Shown piece after piece: positions 38,901 to 53,900 of a stretch of DNA of 64,000 nucleotides (the stretch's first letter is position 1; every line of letters starts with the position of its first letter). The notes under the pieces were generated by a model. The model made no database searches. It was not told the origin of the DNA and saw only the letters and a program-made list of their open reading frames with translations. Source of the stretch: Siderastrea radians. Its lineage: Eukaryota; Cnidaria; Anthozoa; Scleractinia; Rhizangiidae. The DNA is taken from contig OZ024888.1 in the NCBI GenBank assembly GCA_964017195.1, forward strand, positions 13,974,201 to 14,038,200, read 5' to 3'. The position numbers and the translations under genes were made by a program.

Positions 38901-41900
38901 CCTTATAATGAGAACACAAAAAAGAGTGGATAATGGAAAATATTGCATCATACAATAATACTTTACATTTAATCTCTTTAACGCACATTTTGCTTGGTGT
39001 TTTGTACCCAAATGAAACAAGAATCTGCGAACATTCGACCCTTTTTTTTATTTTGGTTCGGCTGCGACGAAATAAAGCCAATCCATAATATCATTGTAAG
39101 CATTAGTCATTTTTCTGTGAGGATGTAGCAAAAGTATCGTAACTCATCTCAGCGGTGACCAGAGTGGAGTTTTGGTGGAGGTAATCTAAAATACTGGCGT
39201 CTGTGTCAGTCTACTGACAGGTTTATCAGAATCATTTCTTGATAATGCAGTGCAATCGTATTAATTCCTTTATATAGATCACGCTGATTACCTTGGATGC
39301 ACTCGGTTTGGCCAACCTCAGCTGGAGGAATAATAATAAAAAAGACATTAATGCAAGGAAATGAATATAAAAGTATAATTGGGAATGAGGCTACGCGTAT
39401 ACAAGCTTTACCAGCTCTGTATTTAAGCAATAGAAAACTTTTCCCTTGTATGCACAACCTGTTATAAACACGAGAGGGGTTGGCAGAATTCTAGACAGTT
39501 GTGCAAACCCAAGAAGAAGTCAAGGGTTTGCAAAACTTTTGAGAACTCTCCCAACCCCATAAGTGTTTATATCAGGCTATGACAAACGCAGGAAAAGGTT
39601 TTCTATTGCTTTTATAAAATAAGTTAAGTCCTCTCAAAGATCGTGACGTCATAACTGTGTTTACATACTCTCATGCAAACAGACCTCTCAGCCAATACTT
39701 GTATTCTTGTTTATTTATTCATTTTCTGAAGTAAAGATAAAATGAGATATTAACAACTCTCCCAGATTTCGTTCTCAGTGAGTAGGCTGAGAGAGATGTT
39801 GGCAGTGTCGGCAATTCCAAAAGTTGGAGCAGCCATACCTGTCTGAAAAACCCTATTTTTCCTATATGATTTACCAGCCGTACGAGCTCACTAAAACAAA
39901 ACTCATTTATTCGACATCTCACCTTTCTGTGAAGTGTAATGTAGTTTCAGGCCGGACCTTGTTCCCTTGTCGTTACTCACAAAGGTTATTTCCATAACAT
40001 TTGAAGATGACTCAATGAAGGCTGGAAATCGTTGTCCGCAGTATCTTCCTATTTTGGTCCTTGCCTTAGCCTGCCCACTGTACACTTCTATGAAATCATT
40101 GTCACAAGAAGGATGATCCTCTAATTGAAATTCCAAGAATCGCAGTTTTATGGTGGTGCCAGGAGGAAGGCTGATTGTCCAGTGGCAACGAGTGAGAGGT
40201 GGATAGTAACCAGGGTAATGTGGGGAGTAAATGAAGCCTGATGAATCAGTGAAGTTTCTGTCGCATACTAAGGAAGAGTGACATGGAAGTCAATTAAAGA
40301 TGCCTTAACTCTGGGGGATGGGGGAGGATGCCACCCCGTCACAGGCTTTTTCTCCATTTTTTTTTTCAAGAAACTTTTTGTCACTACCTGCCGTTTACAG
40401 TAGCTGTCCACTTATAACTTAAACATATTTTGGCAGTCTTTGAAGAGCTGGTTACTATGTTTTCGAGATATGATGTGATAAGTACCACGAAGTCAAGCCA
40501 TTTTTGAATAAAACTACGTGTTTTTCGCCTTTTGTTCGGTGGAAAAAAGTATAAAATGCCGACAAAAGCGGAAAATTGTTTGACTATATCGTGTTTTACT
40601 TGTCTAGCATGTAAAATTTTCAATTCAGCAGTTTCTTCATATTTCTAATTTCTATTCGCGTCATCTTGTCCACCATTTTGGATGACGTCACATGTTTCCA
40701 GTATCGTCCGAAACCATAATATTTACCACCATTTCTACAGCACAGCACAGGCTATCTATCAAAGGTAAAATGTTTTCAAAATATTTGAACACAACGAAAT
40801 CCCAAGGTGGGTTCATCAACAGCCCCCTCTTGTACTACAGTGGAGTTGTGCGTTAAGAGGCGTTAATAAGAAAAGATAACCTATTAGTTAGTCGCTAGTA
40901 ATCTATTAGTTGTAATTCATACTTTATTGTGTCAGTGTTATATTCTTCTTGTTATTTTTAATATGGGTAAAGTAAATTGAAGCCATATTCAATATTATTT
41001 CTGCATGGTCATTCCGAGCAAATGCTTTCAGACCCATGTTGGCATGTGGTACCTTTTGTTGCTCTGATAGGGACTGGGTGACAATATCCGGATATTACAT
41101 GCACGCCTCGTACACTAATGTAGCCAGGTTCACTGCCCAAATCCGCTTCCAAAGAAACCTAAAAAGGATAAAAATAAAAGCATTATTTATTCGTTTTTTA
41201 TTAATTAACCTACGACAGCCTTCCGTGAAAAATGTTCTGCCACACCCATATAGCAAGCATTTTTTTCCCCTTAAGAAAATAGAAGCCTATTAAGAAACTA
41301 GATAGCTTAAATTCTAAGCAGGCACAAACATATAAGAACGTTTTCGGGTTTTTGCTGTATTAGAAGTTATTAAAGTCAAATGACCTATATCCGTCAATTG
41401 CGGGATTTCTACGTAATATCGACGCTTCAAGCGTTTATTTACGATGAGCCTTAACGTAGAATAGAATAACATGTAAAAACATTTAATTCTATTTCATTTT
41501 ATGTACCCCATTTCACTCTAAAGATTATAACTGTTAATTATCCTTTACTTGTCACATGGCGCAAATATTCGTCTCTCAAGGCTAAAACTGAGTAAAGCCT
41601 GGCACGTTTTAAATGGCTCCCAAGCTTGACAGCTTTTCGGCAAATATTCGAAAAGTTATGATCTTTTAGTAGATTTTATTTAAATTAAGCTCCAACCATG
41701 CCTTAAGTGGCCTGAGTGACAGCGTTATCCCTGTCCTGTGAAATAGCGTAAAAGCTCTATTAAGCCCCCTCTCTAATACCCCCCTTCTGAAAGCCCTTTT
41801 TTTTATAAGCCACCCCTTTCTAATAAGCCCCCTTCCCATTCCCGTTTATGAGGCCTGAATTTAGATAAGCCCCTGGGGGCTTAATAGGGATTTTATTACG

Positions 41901-44900
41901 AGAGAACAAACGTTTCTTAGAAAGGGCTTGAAGCAGAATTTAAATTCTCCCTTCTTTGTAAAGAAAATTTTTAATTGCACTCTTATTCCTAGGTCTAAAT
42001 CAAAACTTGACAAAGGTTGCCAAATTTTCTTAAAAGGGAAGTATCCAATTTTCAAGAATAATCTAATGATAATCGTCTTTACCTTGTGTTTCGTTACACT
42101 CGGTACTGCTACTCTTCCGTAATTCCAAACCCTGTCTGTATTGAATGATTCATTCACTGCCCATATTAACCTCCTTGTGTGGTTTACTAAGTCTAATTGT
42201 TGGTAAAAACGAAGAACCCGTGTTCCAAGGCCATACGAGAGATATCTGAAGAGTACACAGACACTATCTCCTTTATAGGACCGCTCGTAGAGTGGACTTT
42301 CAAAAAGAGATGTTTCCGATGACCGGGAAGTACTATTTCTGAATACGGTATATCGGTATCCTTAAAAAGAAAAAAGAAAAACTGGATTTAGTGTTAGTGA
42401 AGCAGGTGCCCAGGAAGCGGGAGTCGTGTCTCCAATTCTGTCAAAAAACGTCATTTTTTTGCAACAGAAGCAAAAAATCTATCTCCTGCCGTTTAAGCTA
42501 CCTGGCCCCAGTTGTTCAAAAGTTGGATAGCGCTATCCACCGGATAAATCTCTATCCAGTGGATAACGCAATTGGTTTCCCTAATACTTATCCACTGGAT
42601 AGTGATTTATCCGGTGGATAGTGCTATCCAACTTTTGAACAACTGGGGCCTGAATGGAACATATGATAAGTATCCTCCTACAAAATCGATGCATTTGCCT
42701 TTCTAATACCGTATCGCAAGAATGCTACATTAGTTCTCAATAGTATCTTTGGAGGACTAATTATCTAACGGGGGAAGTCTGGGAAGATTACCGGAGTGGT
42801 CTAAAGACAATCTAAAGAAAGCGCTGCTGTTCTCAATATTGTTTAAGGTGCATAATCGAGCCCTTTTCCTACTCACCTTCAGCATCCACACACATTGCTG
42901 GTCTTTGTACTTTAACATCTCCAACCAAACCCGCAATCAACTGCGACCAGGGCAAGATGACATTTACAAGATTTCCGCCGCAGCCGTGCGACATCCACGT
43001 TATGACCTTACTATCGAGGGCTTTGTTAAAGATGTTTACGTAGCTGATCAAGCCAATGAACTGGCCAGCTCTGGGATCTTCTTTTGCCTGATCCTCTGTT
43101 AGTCCAACAGTCAATTCACCCCTTCCTGTTGAAGATAAACTTCATTTTCATTGTGATAAAATTAAAAAAAACCCTTGGCTTGTAGGACGTAAAAGAAACA
43201 ACAACTAAAAGTGCATTTAATTAAAGGCAAGAAAAGTGCCGCTGTACAACTGACGTAAACGTATTAGATGAATTCGTGTACGTGATCAAGATGTTACCAG
43301 TTTTTGAGCGCATTTACACCTTTAATGTCCATCTAGTTTATTCATACGGCAGTCCTTTTGCTTTGATGCCCGGTAGCTGTCCTCCATCTTACTTATTTCT
43401 ACACCTTAACAATAATAACGACAGCAACAACATTAACCCCGAAAGAAATGTCAGCCGGATTGACGTCTGTGGGGATGATATTTATTTTGTTTAATTCATC
43501 CTAGACTCCGTATTGGGATAGAGCGCCCTTTCAAAAAGTCTCAACTAGAAATAGGAATTCATCCCAAAATCAATTTTCAATATACACCCAGTTGAAAAAA
43601 CGTTGTCGGGTAAAAAGCGTAAATCATTGACAGTGCGATCCAATGGTGCTCTGGGAAGCATGAAAACTTGCCTCTATTCTTAGACACGTGTACATTATAA
43701 TAACACAGCATGTCTTAATTTACTCTTTGAATTATCTTGGAAAGAAAATATCTTGAATATCAAGAAATGAAACCCAGTAACAAACTTGCCCCTGTCATCT
43801 TCCCAGAGTTCCATTGTGTCGCATTGTCCATCGTTTATACTTTTCAGCCGAACACGTTTTTCAAACGGGTGTCTATTAATTCTTTCTGCTTTATCATTCT
43901 GCAAAGGTTGTTATTAATCATATTTCACCCCCTTCTTTGGGGTGACGTCTACTGTAGGTTCAAACATCAGTATGCTTTTATTTCTGGGGCATTCCAATCT
44001 GATACGTCTTTGTTTTTACTCGTTCTCAAAGACCATATTTTTGCAACGAATATCGCCTAGAAAATAGCACATACCGGGAATCGCTTCTCCACTAGAGAAT
44101 CCACTTCCTGAGAATATTGAATTGTCATTGTGGATTGTGACCTTTCCTCCATCAGAAGTCCAAACCAAACAAATGTGATGCCATTTCCCGTCATTTGCTG
44201 TAGAATTCGTTTTTGTCCTAAAGAAAAACAATTGTGTAAATACTGCATTTTTGATAGGGCAGTTTTTCATAAGAGCTATCAAATTTACCTGCAAAGGAGT
44301 TATTTGCATTCATGGCTATGCTGCATGATACTGTGAAGGATAATATACGATATAGCACAGAGGGGTGTAATTACTTGTTATCTAAAGGGGATGCAAGGCT
44401 TTTCTCTTAGTGTTGACCACCACGCCTATTTGGTGTCAAAGACGTTTTTATCTTGAGAAAGCATGACGGCCGGGTTATTTGAGCACTGCGCTTGTTCTGA
44501 GCGCTTCCTGAATTTTAAACAACGCAGCCTTGCACGACCGTGACTAGCCCCATGCGGTTCGGGTTGTTAAAAAATGTTTGTGTTCAATTTGTGGTAATGT
44601 ACGTTCTTACGTTTGCAGTGTCATTATTAGCGGCCAGTGAAAGACTACGGTAGAAAACTTCAAAAATAAAACGAACACTTAAAGGCCAAAACAAGCTGGA
44701 ATCAAAACAGGAAACAAAAGCTTTATGCAAAAAAAAAACAACAACAAAAACAAAAACAAACAACCAAACAAACAATAAGACGCCATCGTAACACACACTT
44801 ACGGAGTCGTCTCGCCAACATACACATAAAATCCTTGGTAGTCGATGAGTGCAATGGCGATGATATATTTTCCTTTACTTTCGTAGCGAACCCTGTACCA

Positions 44901-47900
44901 CAAGGGAGTGCCTGCACTCGTTTTGTCTGAAGTCTTCATCCAAAAGCAGACCGTGAATGCAACGAGATCTGGGAGATCAGTGATGTTCACATAACCAGTG
45001 TGGTTCACAGGAAAGTCTAGTTGGTAGTTACTTTCCTTTACAGAACCTGTAAAAAAATATGGCTTGACATTTTTATGTGCTTTCATTTCACTTTAAGCCT
45101 TTAAGCGAAACTTTTAACACAAATAAGAGTTTTCAGCACGCAGACTGGATTGAGGAAAATTAAATGAACGTTTTTTTTCCTTTCATCGTATAATAACGCT
45201 TATAATAAGATTCCACTAGTGGCTTGCATAATTTTACAAATTATGGTTTGTGCGACACAAAATGTCTTACCTATTATCTAACTTTAACTAAATACTAATC
45301 TTATTTTTAGTACTTTCTTTTTCAACCCGCTTTAATTATTAATGCAGTAAATATATCAGGGAAGGTTAACGATCCTGTGGCCCTACAGAATTAAATGCAA
45401 ATATGTTTGAAGTGAAAGATGTTTTGTCGAGTGTTTTAACCTGACGCTGGATTCAATCCTTTCCTTTGTAAATACGAATTGACTTGAATAGTTGAGCGTT
45501 CCATTTCTTGCTTCAGTGTTTGTCTCCAGGGTGAACCCTTTTGGTTAGAGTTTACCCAACCGCACATTCCTTGGGAAAATTCACGACAACCACCGTCCAC
45601 TGCAAACAAATGAGAGGTAGAAGATAAGAATTGCTTTTTTAAAAAAAGAAATGTACAATCTATGTGAGAAATTAAGTAAGATTCTAAGATTGGAAGATAT
45701 GATGCCACGTTATGCCAAAAAATGGAAGTAAAAAGTTTTTACTTAATGGTAAAGAATAAAGATGACCTTAACTGTATGCATGAGCACCGTGCATTCCGGA
45801 TAAATGAATGAACGAGTAAATAGATGAATGGAGGGATGGATGGATGGATGGATGGATGGATGGATGGATGGATGGACTGAGGGAGGTATGGATGGATGGA
45901 TGGATGGATGGATGGATTGAGGGAGGTATGGATGTGACGTGACGTGTTGTGATGTGATGTGATTCAATGTAATGTAATATAATATGATGTGCTGTGATGC
46001 GCTGTGATGTGATGTGTGATGAATTGGTGGATCATAGTGCATGGAGGGTAACTTTCCAGACAGAGTAGTCCAAACAAGCTACGGATTACCGACTTACCAG
46101 CACACCAATCCCATGTAAAACGTGTTTGGTTATTTGAAGACAATGGGCACCATAAATCCTGGTTTTCTTCAGTTGTACATGTAGTGTGTTGCTTATTTTT
46201 GTAAATGAAAGGGAAATCGCAGCAACCTCCACCAGCCGTACGTCGTATTGGGCATAGTGATCGTGTTGGGCCTAGAACAAAAATATTATGATCTTACCTT
46301 TCCTCTCATTCTGTGAAATGACATAACTGTAACTGATCATTAATTCCTTTCTATTATTATATAGACAAAAGTGTTTTAGTGGAAAATAGATCACTCGTAA
46401 AGTTCATACGAAACTACATCCGGGACTTGAGTGGCGTATTTTCCATGTCCTCACTAGTGAGGATATCGATGACGTCATTTCCCGCTCTTACACTTTTGTT
46501 TGTGCAAAAATACTTTCGTCCATACAATAAAAAGAAAAATTACACGGTAGCTTGAAGATATGAATTTTATTTTCTCTTGGTTAAAAAGCAATATTTTACT
46601 CACTCGCTGCGCCCGTTCATAAAATATTGTTTTTACCACTCGAAATAAAATTCATATCTTCACGCCGCCGAGTAATGTCCTCTGTATCTTTCTTGCGATG
46701 AAACTGTAATTGAAAAAGAGTTGTTTAACAGCTTTCTTAGCTGACCGAGTTTGTAGTGAGCAAACGTAACGATTATTACTGATGTTGCTTTGTTTTTCTT
46801 GTCTTGAATGTGAATTGAACCGACGCTTTAGTAACTGATTGACATTACGCTGTGCATGCATGCATAGAGGAAAAAAAACAATAAATGGGTCAAGTTTTGG
46901 TAGAGATTGGCTATAAATTAGGATGTTAAAAACTTCTGTAATTTGAACAATAACAACAAGATCTTACGTTCTTTATCTTTTAACCCTACTCTGCCTGGGG
47001 GGGGGGGTGGGGGGCACATTGTGCACGCGCTGACTTTAGTGAATAATAACTTTTAAACGGCTTGACGAATAATCACCAAATCTCGTAACTTTTCCCAAAA
47101 TTTATCAGAGAAAATCTTCCTTTGTCAATGACGTGTCTATGATGATTAACGTTTTCATAGCAACCGTCTACTCAGAAGTGTATTTTGACTATTTTCTGTC
47201 TTCTTGCAGTCTTTTTTCAGGTTTTTTCCCCTTGGTTTGTAAGAAGACGATTTTTTTTTTATTTTTGTGTGCTTGTTTTGACTAAGTATGTTTCTTAGAA
47301 CAAAATCATATATTTTTTGGTGACGTCATTGTCAGCTGTATGACTGCAGGTTTGGGATTCAAGATGGCGGCCTCAAATTCAAAATGGCGGGTTTGTGACG
47401 TTATTGTGACGTCAAGACATGTCAAAATTGACGCATCATAAGCCCAATCTGTTAAGGTAATGACGTGCTACAAACTTGCAAAGTTTCATTGCAAGAGCTT
47501 TAATACTTTTTGAGATCTATGGGGGGGGGGGGGGGGAGGGTGCCCTCTCCCAGGCTCAGAAACTCAAAAAGTGCCCAGGCAGAATAGGGTTAACGGATGG
47601 AACATTCCTTATTTGGGCCTCTCAAGGCGCTGTACCTTTTTTGTATAATATTAAAAATAAAGAACTTACGATATAAAGTGAAAACTTCTCCCCGTGTAAG
47701 TGGGCGGAAAAATATCCCTAGATCTCTCAAGAATCCGTGGAATACTTCCTTTGTGTCTTTTTTGTAGCCGAGCTCATACGTCGTGTGATTGGTCAGATTA
47801 AGGTCAATATTTTCCCCGTTATATTCGGAGGGCTCTTCACCAGCTTCCAATCCGTCTAAGTACAACTTTCCTTTGCGGGTGCTGCGATTCCAAATAAACA

Positions 47901-50900
47901 CTACATGTGTCCAGACGTTTGCATAAATCGGTCTGTGGAAAATTTATTAAAAAAACAAACCGTCATATATTTATAAAATAAAGATAATGTTTTAACAAAT
48001 CTAAGTAATTATTTAAGTATGATTTGGTCCTTGTTGTGTGTTTCCTCCTTTGGATTTCCTGGATTTCCGCATACGAAATGAGCGACCAAGGCTGACGTCA
48101 TAATTTGGACTTCCTTCATATTTAATAAGCGTCTTTTTTAAACTATAGGAACAATAAACATCTATTGTTAAAAATGATGCTTATTAAAAATGGGAGAAAT
48201 CCAAATTATGACTTCAGGCTCGGTCTCTCATTTTATATGCGGAATTCCAGAAAATCCAAGGCAAACTCCACAGCAAGAACCAAATCATTCTTGTATAACT
48301 AGTTATAAAACGTGAAAAAAACATCTTTCTCTTATATTCACAAGGCTTAAAAATTCACCATCACATTTATATTATTGCGAATATGCCAGCTATCGACATT
48401 TCAGTCCTAGCAGTATGCAGGACGTTTGTCACATGAACCTAGTTTAATGGCCTTAGCTCCCACGAGTCTCCTGTAGCTTAGTGGTAAAGCATCTGGAATA
48501 GTAACCAGAAGGTCATAGGTTCGATTCCTGTTGGGAGAACTCGGATTTTTTTCCGAGTCGCCAGTGTCACTAACTGAATAAAACATCTTTCTCATACTTA
48601 TCTATACATTCAATATTTAAGATGAAGAATGTGTTAATACCATGTTCAACGCTGGTCAGTCTTATTGTCGTTCAGCAACAACCGGGTGCTGTTGAATTCA
48701 CCACTGTTTTCCACATGCATATCTCGAGTCAAAGCCTTAGTAATGTCTTTACTCAAGTATTATGAAAAACGCCGGACGTTTCTGTTTCATTGGATGGTGC
48801 TTTCCGTTTTTATTTCTCTGAAGTTTTAAGTTTGAAAGCTGACGACCAGTAGTACAAAGTGTCTCAAATGCTACTAACCGATTACCGACGAGCCGGAGTA
48901 AAAATTGCACTTCACCACTTCTTCTCAAAACCACCTGCACGGTTGTGCCGAAGATAAACACTCTGAACTGCCAGGGTGATGACCAGTCAGATATGAGATG
49001 CTCTAATATGTACACATCTGGAGTCTTAAATCGGATGACGATTGAAAAACTGATCTTCCGAAAATCTACTGCTGGAAATTCCGCATAACCATCTCGGCCG
49101 TTAAGGTGCAGAGATTTGATTCCACCCTCTGTCTTGTAAGAAGCTGATCCTTGCAAGCTTAACGAATAATAATATTATATTAGCTCAGGTAAGAAACAAC
49201 CATGTATAGAAATTTTACGGCAATAATGCATTTTATTATATACATACCGATATTTACCCATTGAAAAGGCGCGAAATAAATTTTCGTTCACAAGCGGGGT
49301 CTAAGTAGCTGAAAGCCAATCAAATGTCGCGTATCACTTTTTTCACGTGTGAAGAAAACGATACGTCCAATCAGGTGCCGCGTATCATGTTTTTTGACGT
49401 GTGAGCCGTAACAAGGTGATTCTCGCTCAAGCTTTACTTTTCAAGTCTCTCGCAAGTGCTGAAGTTAACTTTCTTTTAAGGTTAAAAACATGAGCGAGAA
49501 AAGATTTGTTGCCCACGATACTTCGGTTCAGAATTATGTGGAAAGTCTGGAAACTAAGCAGAAACACAAAAGAGAGGACGAAGCGAGATGTGAAATTGTT
49601 GGACGAATTTTTGAGAAACGAAAAAAACGACGAGCGAGAAGTGCACACTAAATAGCCAGCAGAATCAAACAAGTATCTTGCGGAGTTTATTCGCTCTGTT
49701 GGACGTGAAGACGGAGAAGATTATGAGCCCTCAAGCTTAAGATTTCTTGTTTAAAGTATTGAGAGGCATTTGAAGAAAAATAACTACCCCGTGGTGAGTA
49801 TTGTCATCTATAAACAGTTTGAATTGACTAGAAAATGTATAGTCAAAACATTTATATAACTTACACCTTTTATGAGCTTTTGACTTGAACCTGTGCAACA
49901 AATTTGTCATTAAACAAGAATTTAAATCTCAGTATGCATATAATAAATATAGTACACCATGGAAAGTGTATGCGTACCGGAATTACGCACTCGTTTAAGT
50001 TTGTATCTGAAATCTCACTCGTTCGATTTCCGATACTTCACCAACTCGTGCGTAAATACCGTACGCACACACTTTCCATAAAGTATTCTATATATATTGA
50101 TGGTTAGTTGGAAGACCATATATTCTGCACTGGGTTGAGTCTTGAAGCGGCGGGGCACAATAAGACAGAATATATTTTCTTTCAACGCTGTCAATAAAAG
50201 GCAGTATTGCCTTCTCAAAATCGCAATTAGTTTTGCACCAGGAGTCGATCGATTTTCAGACAAAAAAGCTGAACTATAAATTCCCTGCTCTCAGATTAAA
50301 AGATAAATTCTTCAAGTAGTGAAGTAGTGTAAAAGAATGTTTGTGCGCGTAATCAAATCTTTTCTTAGCAGAAACGTTACCAAGATTCCGAGTTTCCTTG
50401 TTATTAATCGGTACCTGAAACACAGCAAAGTCGAAATTGTACTTTAAGTTCCAGACGTCTGCAATTGCAAAACAGGCATAAAACGCTAATTTCGCGACAT
50501 TTTTGCCCCAAATTGTTCTAAAAACATGACTTAGTGGTTAGTATGCGCACAACAACACACCAACAAAAACAAACGGCAGTACGTAGTTATATTGAGGTCG
50601 ATCAAAGCGATCAAAAGAAACTGAGAATCGTGATACTCTGTGGGAAAACAGCCACTTTGGTGTTGACTACCGCACTGTGAGAAAAAAGATATGAGCTTAA
50701 ACACTGAACAACCGGGAATTCAGGCAATTTGCTGACTAAATTTTCTTGAAGAAGAAGAAAAAGAAGAATAAGTTTAAAAGCTACATATCACTTTAAAAAT
50801 ACCTTATATCTGTGTCCTCTCCATCTAGTTTCCAGAAATATTTTGTGCTCAGGGGATTTTTGCCAAAATCTTTGCTTTGCTCTTAAGAAAAAATCAAATA

Positions 50901-53900
50901 CAGATAGAATGTTCCTTTTTAGTAAGAAAAGAAGTAAAACAAAGTAAAAGGCATATGGTATGGTGGATTGTTTGTCCTTTACGTTTCAACAGAACCTACC
51001 ATTTTTATTGAGTTACATATAAGGTAATGAAACTAGAAGCAATTTTTCATTGGCGCGTTTATTTAGCGAAGTAGCTTCCGAATGATTTGATGTTACAGAC
51101 AGAAGGCATGTATGATCAAAAAGCACGTCATTTGCTTTTTCCAAAACATTGCTTAGCAAATATCCTTTCTGTTCTTGCAGTAACTATAGTGACGGGTAGA
51201 AGAACTCGTATGTGAATTAGAACTGAGCGCCTTTTTGGCTACTGTATGAATCTATCAACGACTCGTCGTTGTGGAAAGATTGTTCACGATACTTTCCTTT
51301 TTCTTCGCTCCGCTGCATTTTCAGTATTGATGTTAACTACGTTACGTTTTCAATGTAAGCAACGGAAGTGTCAGATGCATGTAAAGACGTTTCATTAGAA
51401 TCAATATTTTTAAGTCTTTGCACTCTGCCAGTGCGACTCACCTTGCCAGGGAATTGCTTGGCAGCTTTCAGTCTGGAAAACTATGTCATCAATGGCAATG
51501 ATCGCCTGCCTCGAGTTCTTCCGTCCCTCAAAATGAATCTGGTTATATGTCAAATTATATAAGCATAGGTTTACTTACATAATAAAGAGCCATCAGATCA
51601 TAGATTTTCTTTCAAATTTCCTGAGGAGCTAATACCTTCGAGAAAAAAACAGGCTCTACACAGAAAAAAAAACTGATACCTTGGCCAATCATGTATCAGC
51701 TTTCAAATGTTCGCGCGAGAAAGGGCGTAAGAGTCCCGGATGTGTCGCCGCATTCTGGGCGATGATCCCTATCTCAATCATAGAATTATTAAAACTTAGG
51801 AAATACCGGTCAAAAGACGCATTTTTATTTTGAAAAAGTGGCTTGACCTCATTCTGCTTATGACACCATATCTCGTAACCATTGCAACAGCTTCTAACAA
51901 AATCGTCACGAAAACGTCTCTAAGAAATGTACAGCTACTGGAGACAGCAGGTGCTGATAAGACATCCTCTTGAAAAAAATGGAAAAAAATGCCTTACGGG
52001 GTGGCATACTACCTCACCCCCTCCCCTCCCCCCTCACTTTCACGTCCGAGGTTTAATTCTCTACCGTACCTGATAAGGTTGTTTCCTTGAGTCGATTGGC
52101 AAACGTGCGTAAGCCCAGGATCCAATTTCCCTTTGATTGGAGTTCGTGGTCCATATAGTAACTTGTGTCTCATTCAACAGTAGAGACGCCTGAAGAGAGG
52201 TAAATCCTGTGCTTCCGAGGTGGTACCAAAACTGAAAACACTTCCATCCTGTTTCAGGAAAAATACGGGGACTTTTCAAACTTCCATAACATGTTACTTC
52301 GGATTGGCTGGAACAATCTTGAAAATAAGTGAATCCTCCTAAAATGTCAAAAAAGTGACACAAGAAGCGTCAAAAGAATGATATCTATCTTTTACAAGAG
52401 AAAAAAGACTGTAGACAGTAAGCGCGTGTTAAACTAAAACGATCAGATATTGGTTTTATCTCCTCTTACATTCCGATTTGAACAATTCTTTCTAAACTCG
52501 GTTAAAAATGTCAAAAAGCCTTCCAAAAATCAAGATCTTATTCTCAAAGTGTCGTAGAGCTTCTACGTCTCGTAAGAAAGGACACCTCCAGTGTTCATTT
52601 GTGTATTTGTTTCAGTTTACATCTTTCGCTTTGAATTTTTGATTCCATTTTTACAAATTATCATTAGTTGCAACAAAGGAAAATAGAAATTTGGCCAAAT
52701 ATCAGAACATATGGAAGATATTACCTAGGGAATAGAGCTTTTGAATTTATATTTACATTTTGCTAACGTAAACTATATCGTACTATTTGTAAGCGATCAA
52801 GACTTTACTCATAACCAAATGACTATTGAGAGGAATCTTGTTAATAGTTTTGATGGACTTACCGAGAGTGTTTTGCCAATCCTTTGTTATAAAGGGCAGT
52901 GGAGAGAGTTTACTCATCTGCCATGAGTCACTTGGCATCCAAGCACAATGGTCGAACTCAAACAGGCACCCAGGAGATTCTATGGACGATCAAAATACTT
53001 AGCATGTCAAATTACCTGGTGGATACAAAAATCTTTTTTTCGCCCTCTTCAAGTTGTACTGCGACCCTTTGATATGATTTCGAGTTCGTCTGTCTTTATC
53101 AAATTAATTAAATTCACCAACAATTTACGATAAGCTTTCTCAACTGTTTGTAGTCAAAATATATGCTCAGTTCTGATGTTGGTCGCGACGTTTTGGCTGC
53201 TTATTGCTGGTCTTCCTCAGCTGATGGAGTTGACTTGTAGCGGAGCCGCGGGCGTAGCCCGCCGGCGGAGCACCGTTGCTAAGCAAATTTGGTAACCTAT
53301 CGATCCAAGAATTTTGGTTGTGACGTCAGCGTACGCCCGTACTCCCGTCCGTACAGAATCTGTGGGAGGGGGAGGGGAGTCCCGAGACAATCCGACGGGG
53401 AGTGGAGAATGCCATCTTTTCTTGGCGGGAAATTTCGCGGTGCTTTTGGGCAACCGGTTTTTTTTTTTTGGTGGAAAATCGCATGACCACAGTCGCTTTT
53501 GAAAAAGAGGTGTTTTGAAAAGCTTTAGCAGCTTGTTTACCTAAACGATTGTTCGACAGTTACTGAAGTTTTAAACTTGAGAAAAGACATCTAATATCTA
53601 TAAATGGAAAGAAAGAGTTCGAAAGAGTACTCAGTTGTCTTTTGGTGGAAGGCAAAAAGTACAAGTTACGAAATCTGCTCTCGAGGATTTCATGTTGGTT
53701 TTCTTCACGGCGGAGAGCTTGTTTTGTTCTGAAACAACCGAGTAAGTGAAGTTTTTAAAGGGTTTAAGATACATGATTATGACTATTACGGTCAAAGAAA
53801 TAACGTTTTGAAATGGAAATTTAATTTATGTCGTTAGAAATGTGCCATTTACTTTTGCCTTTAAAATGTTATTAGAAAACGCGCTCAGATTTGTGACAGA

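Noticed and set aside
39200..40300. LDLa module expected for a relaxin-type receptor
   Set aside because: Searched by eye for the Cys pattern and the SDE motif; only the CUB exon and a 30-nt linker were found.
48467..48538. tRNA-Thr(AGT) gene
   Set aside because: The anticodon loop has eight bases and the copy is followed by a SINE-like hairpin tail.
48870..48880. Alternative donor gtaatc at the end of the LamG exon 49157-48879
   Set aside because: It would shift frame and create a stop in the next exon; gttagt at 48879 keeps the LamG core intact.
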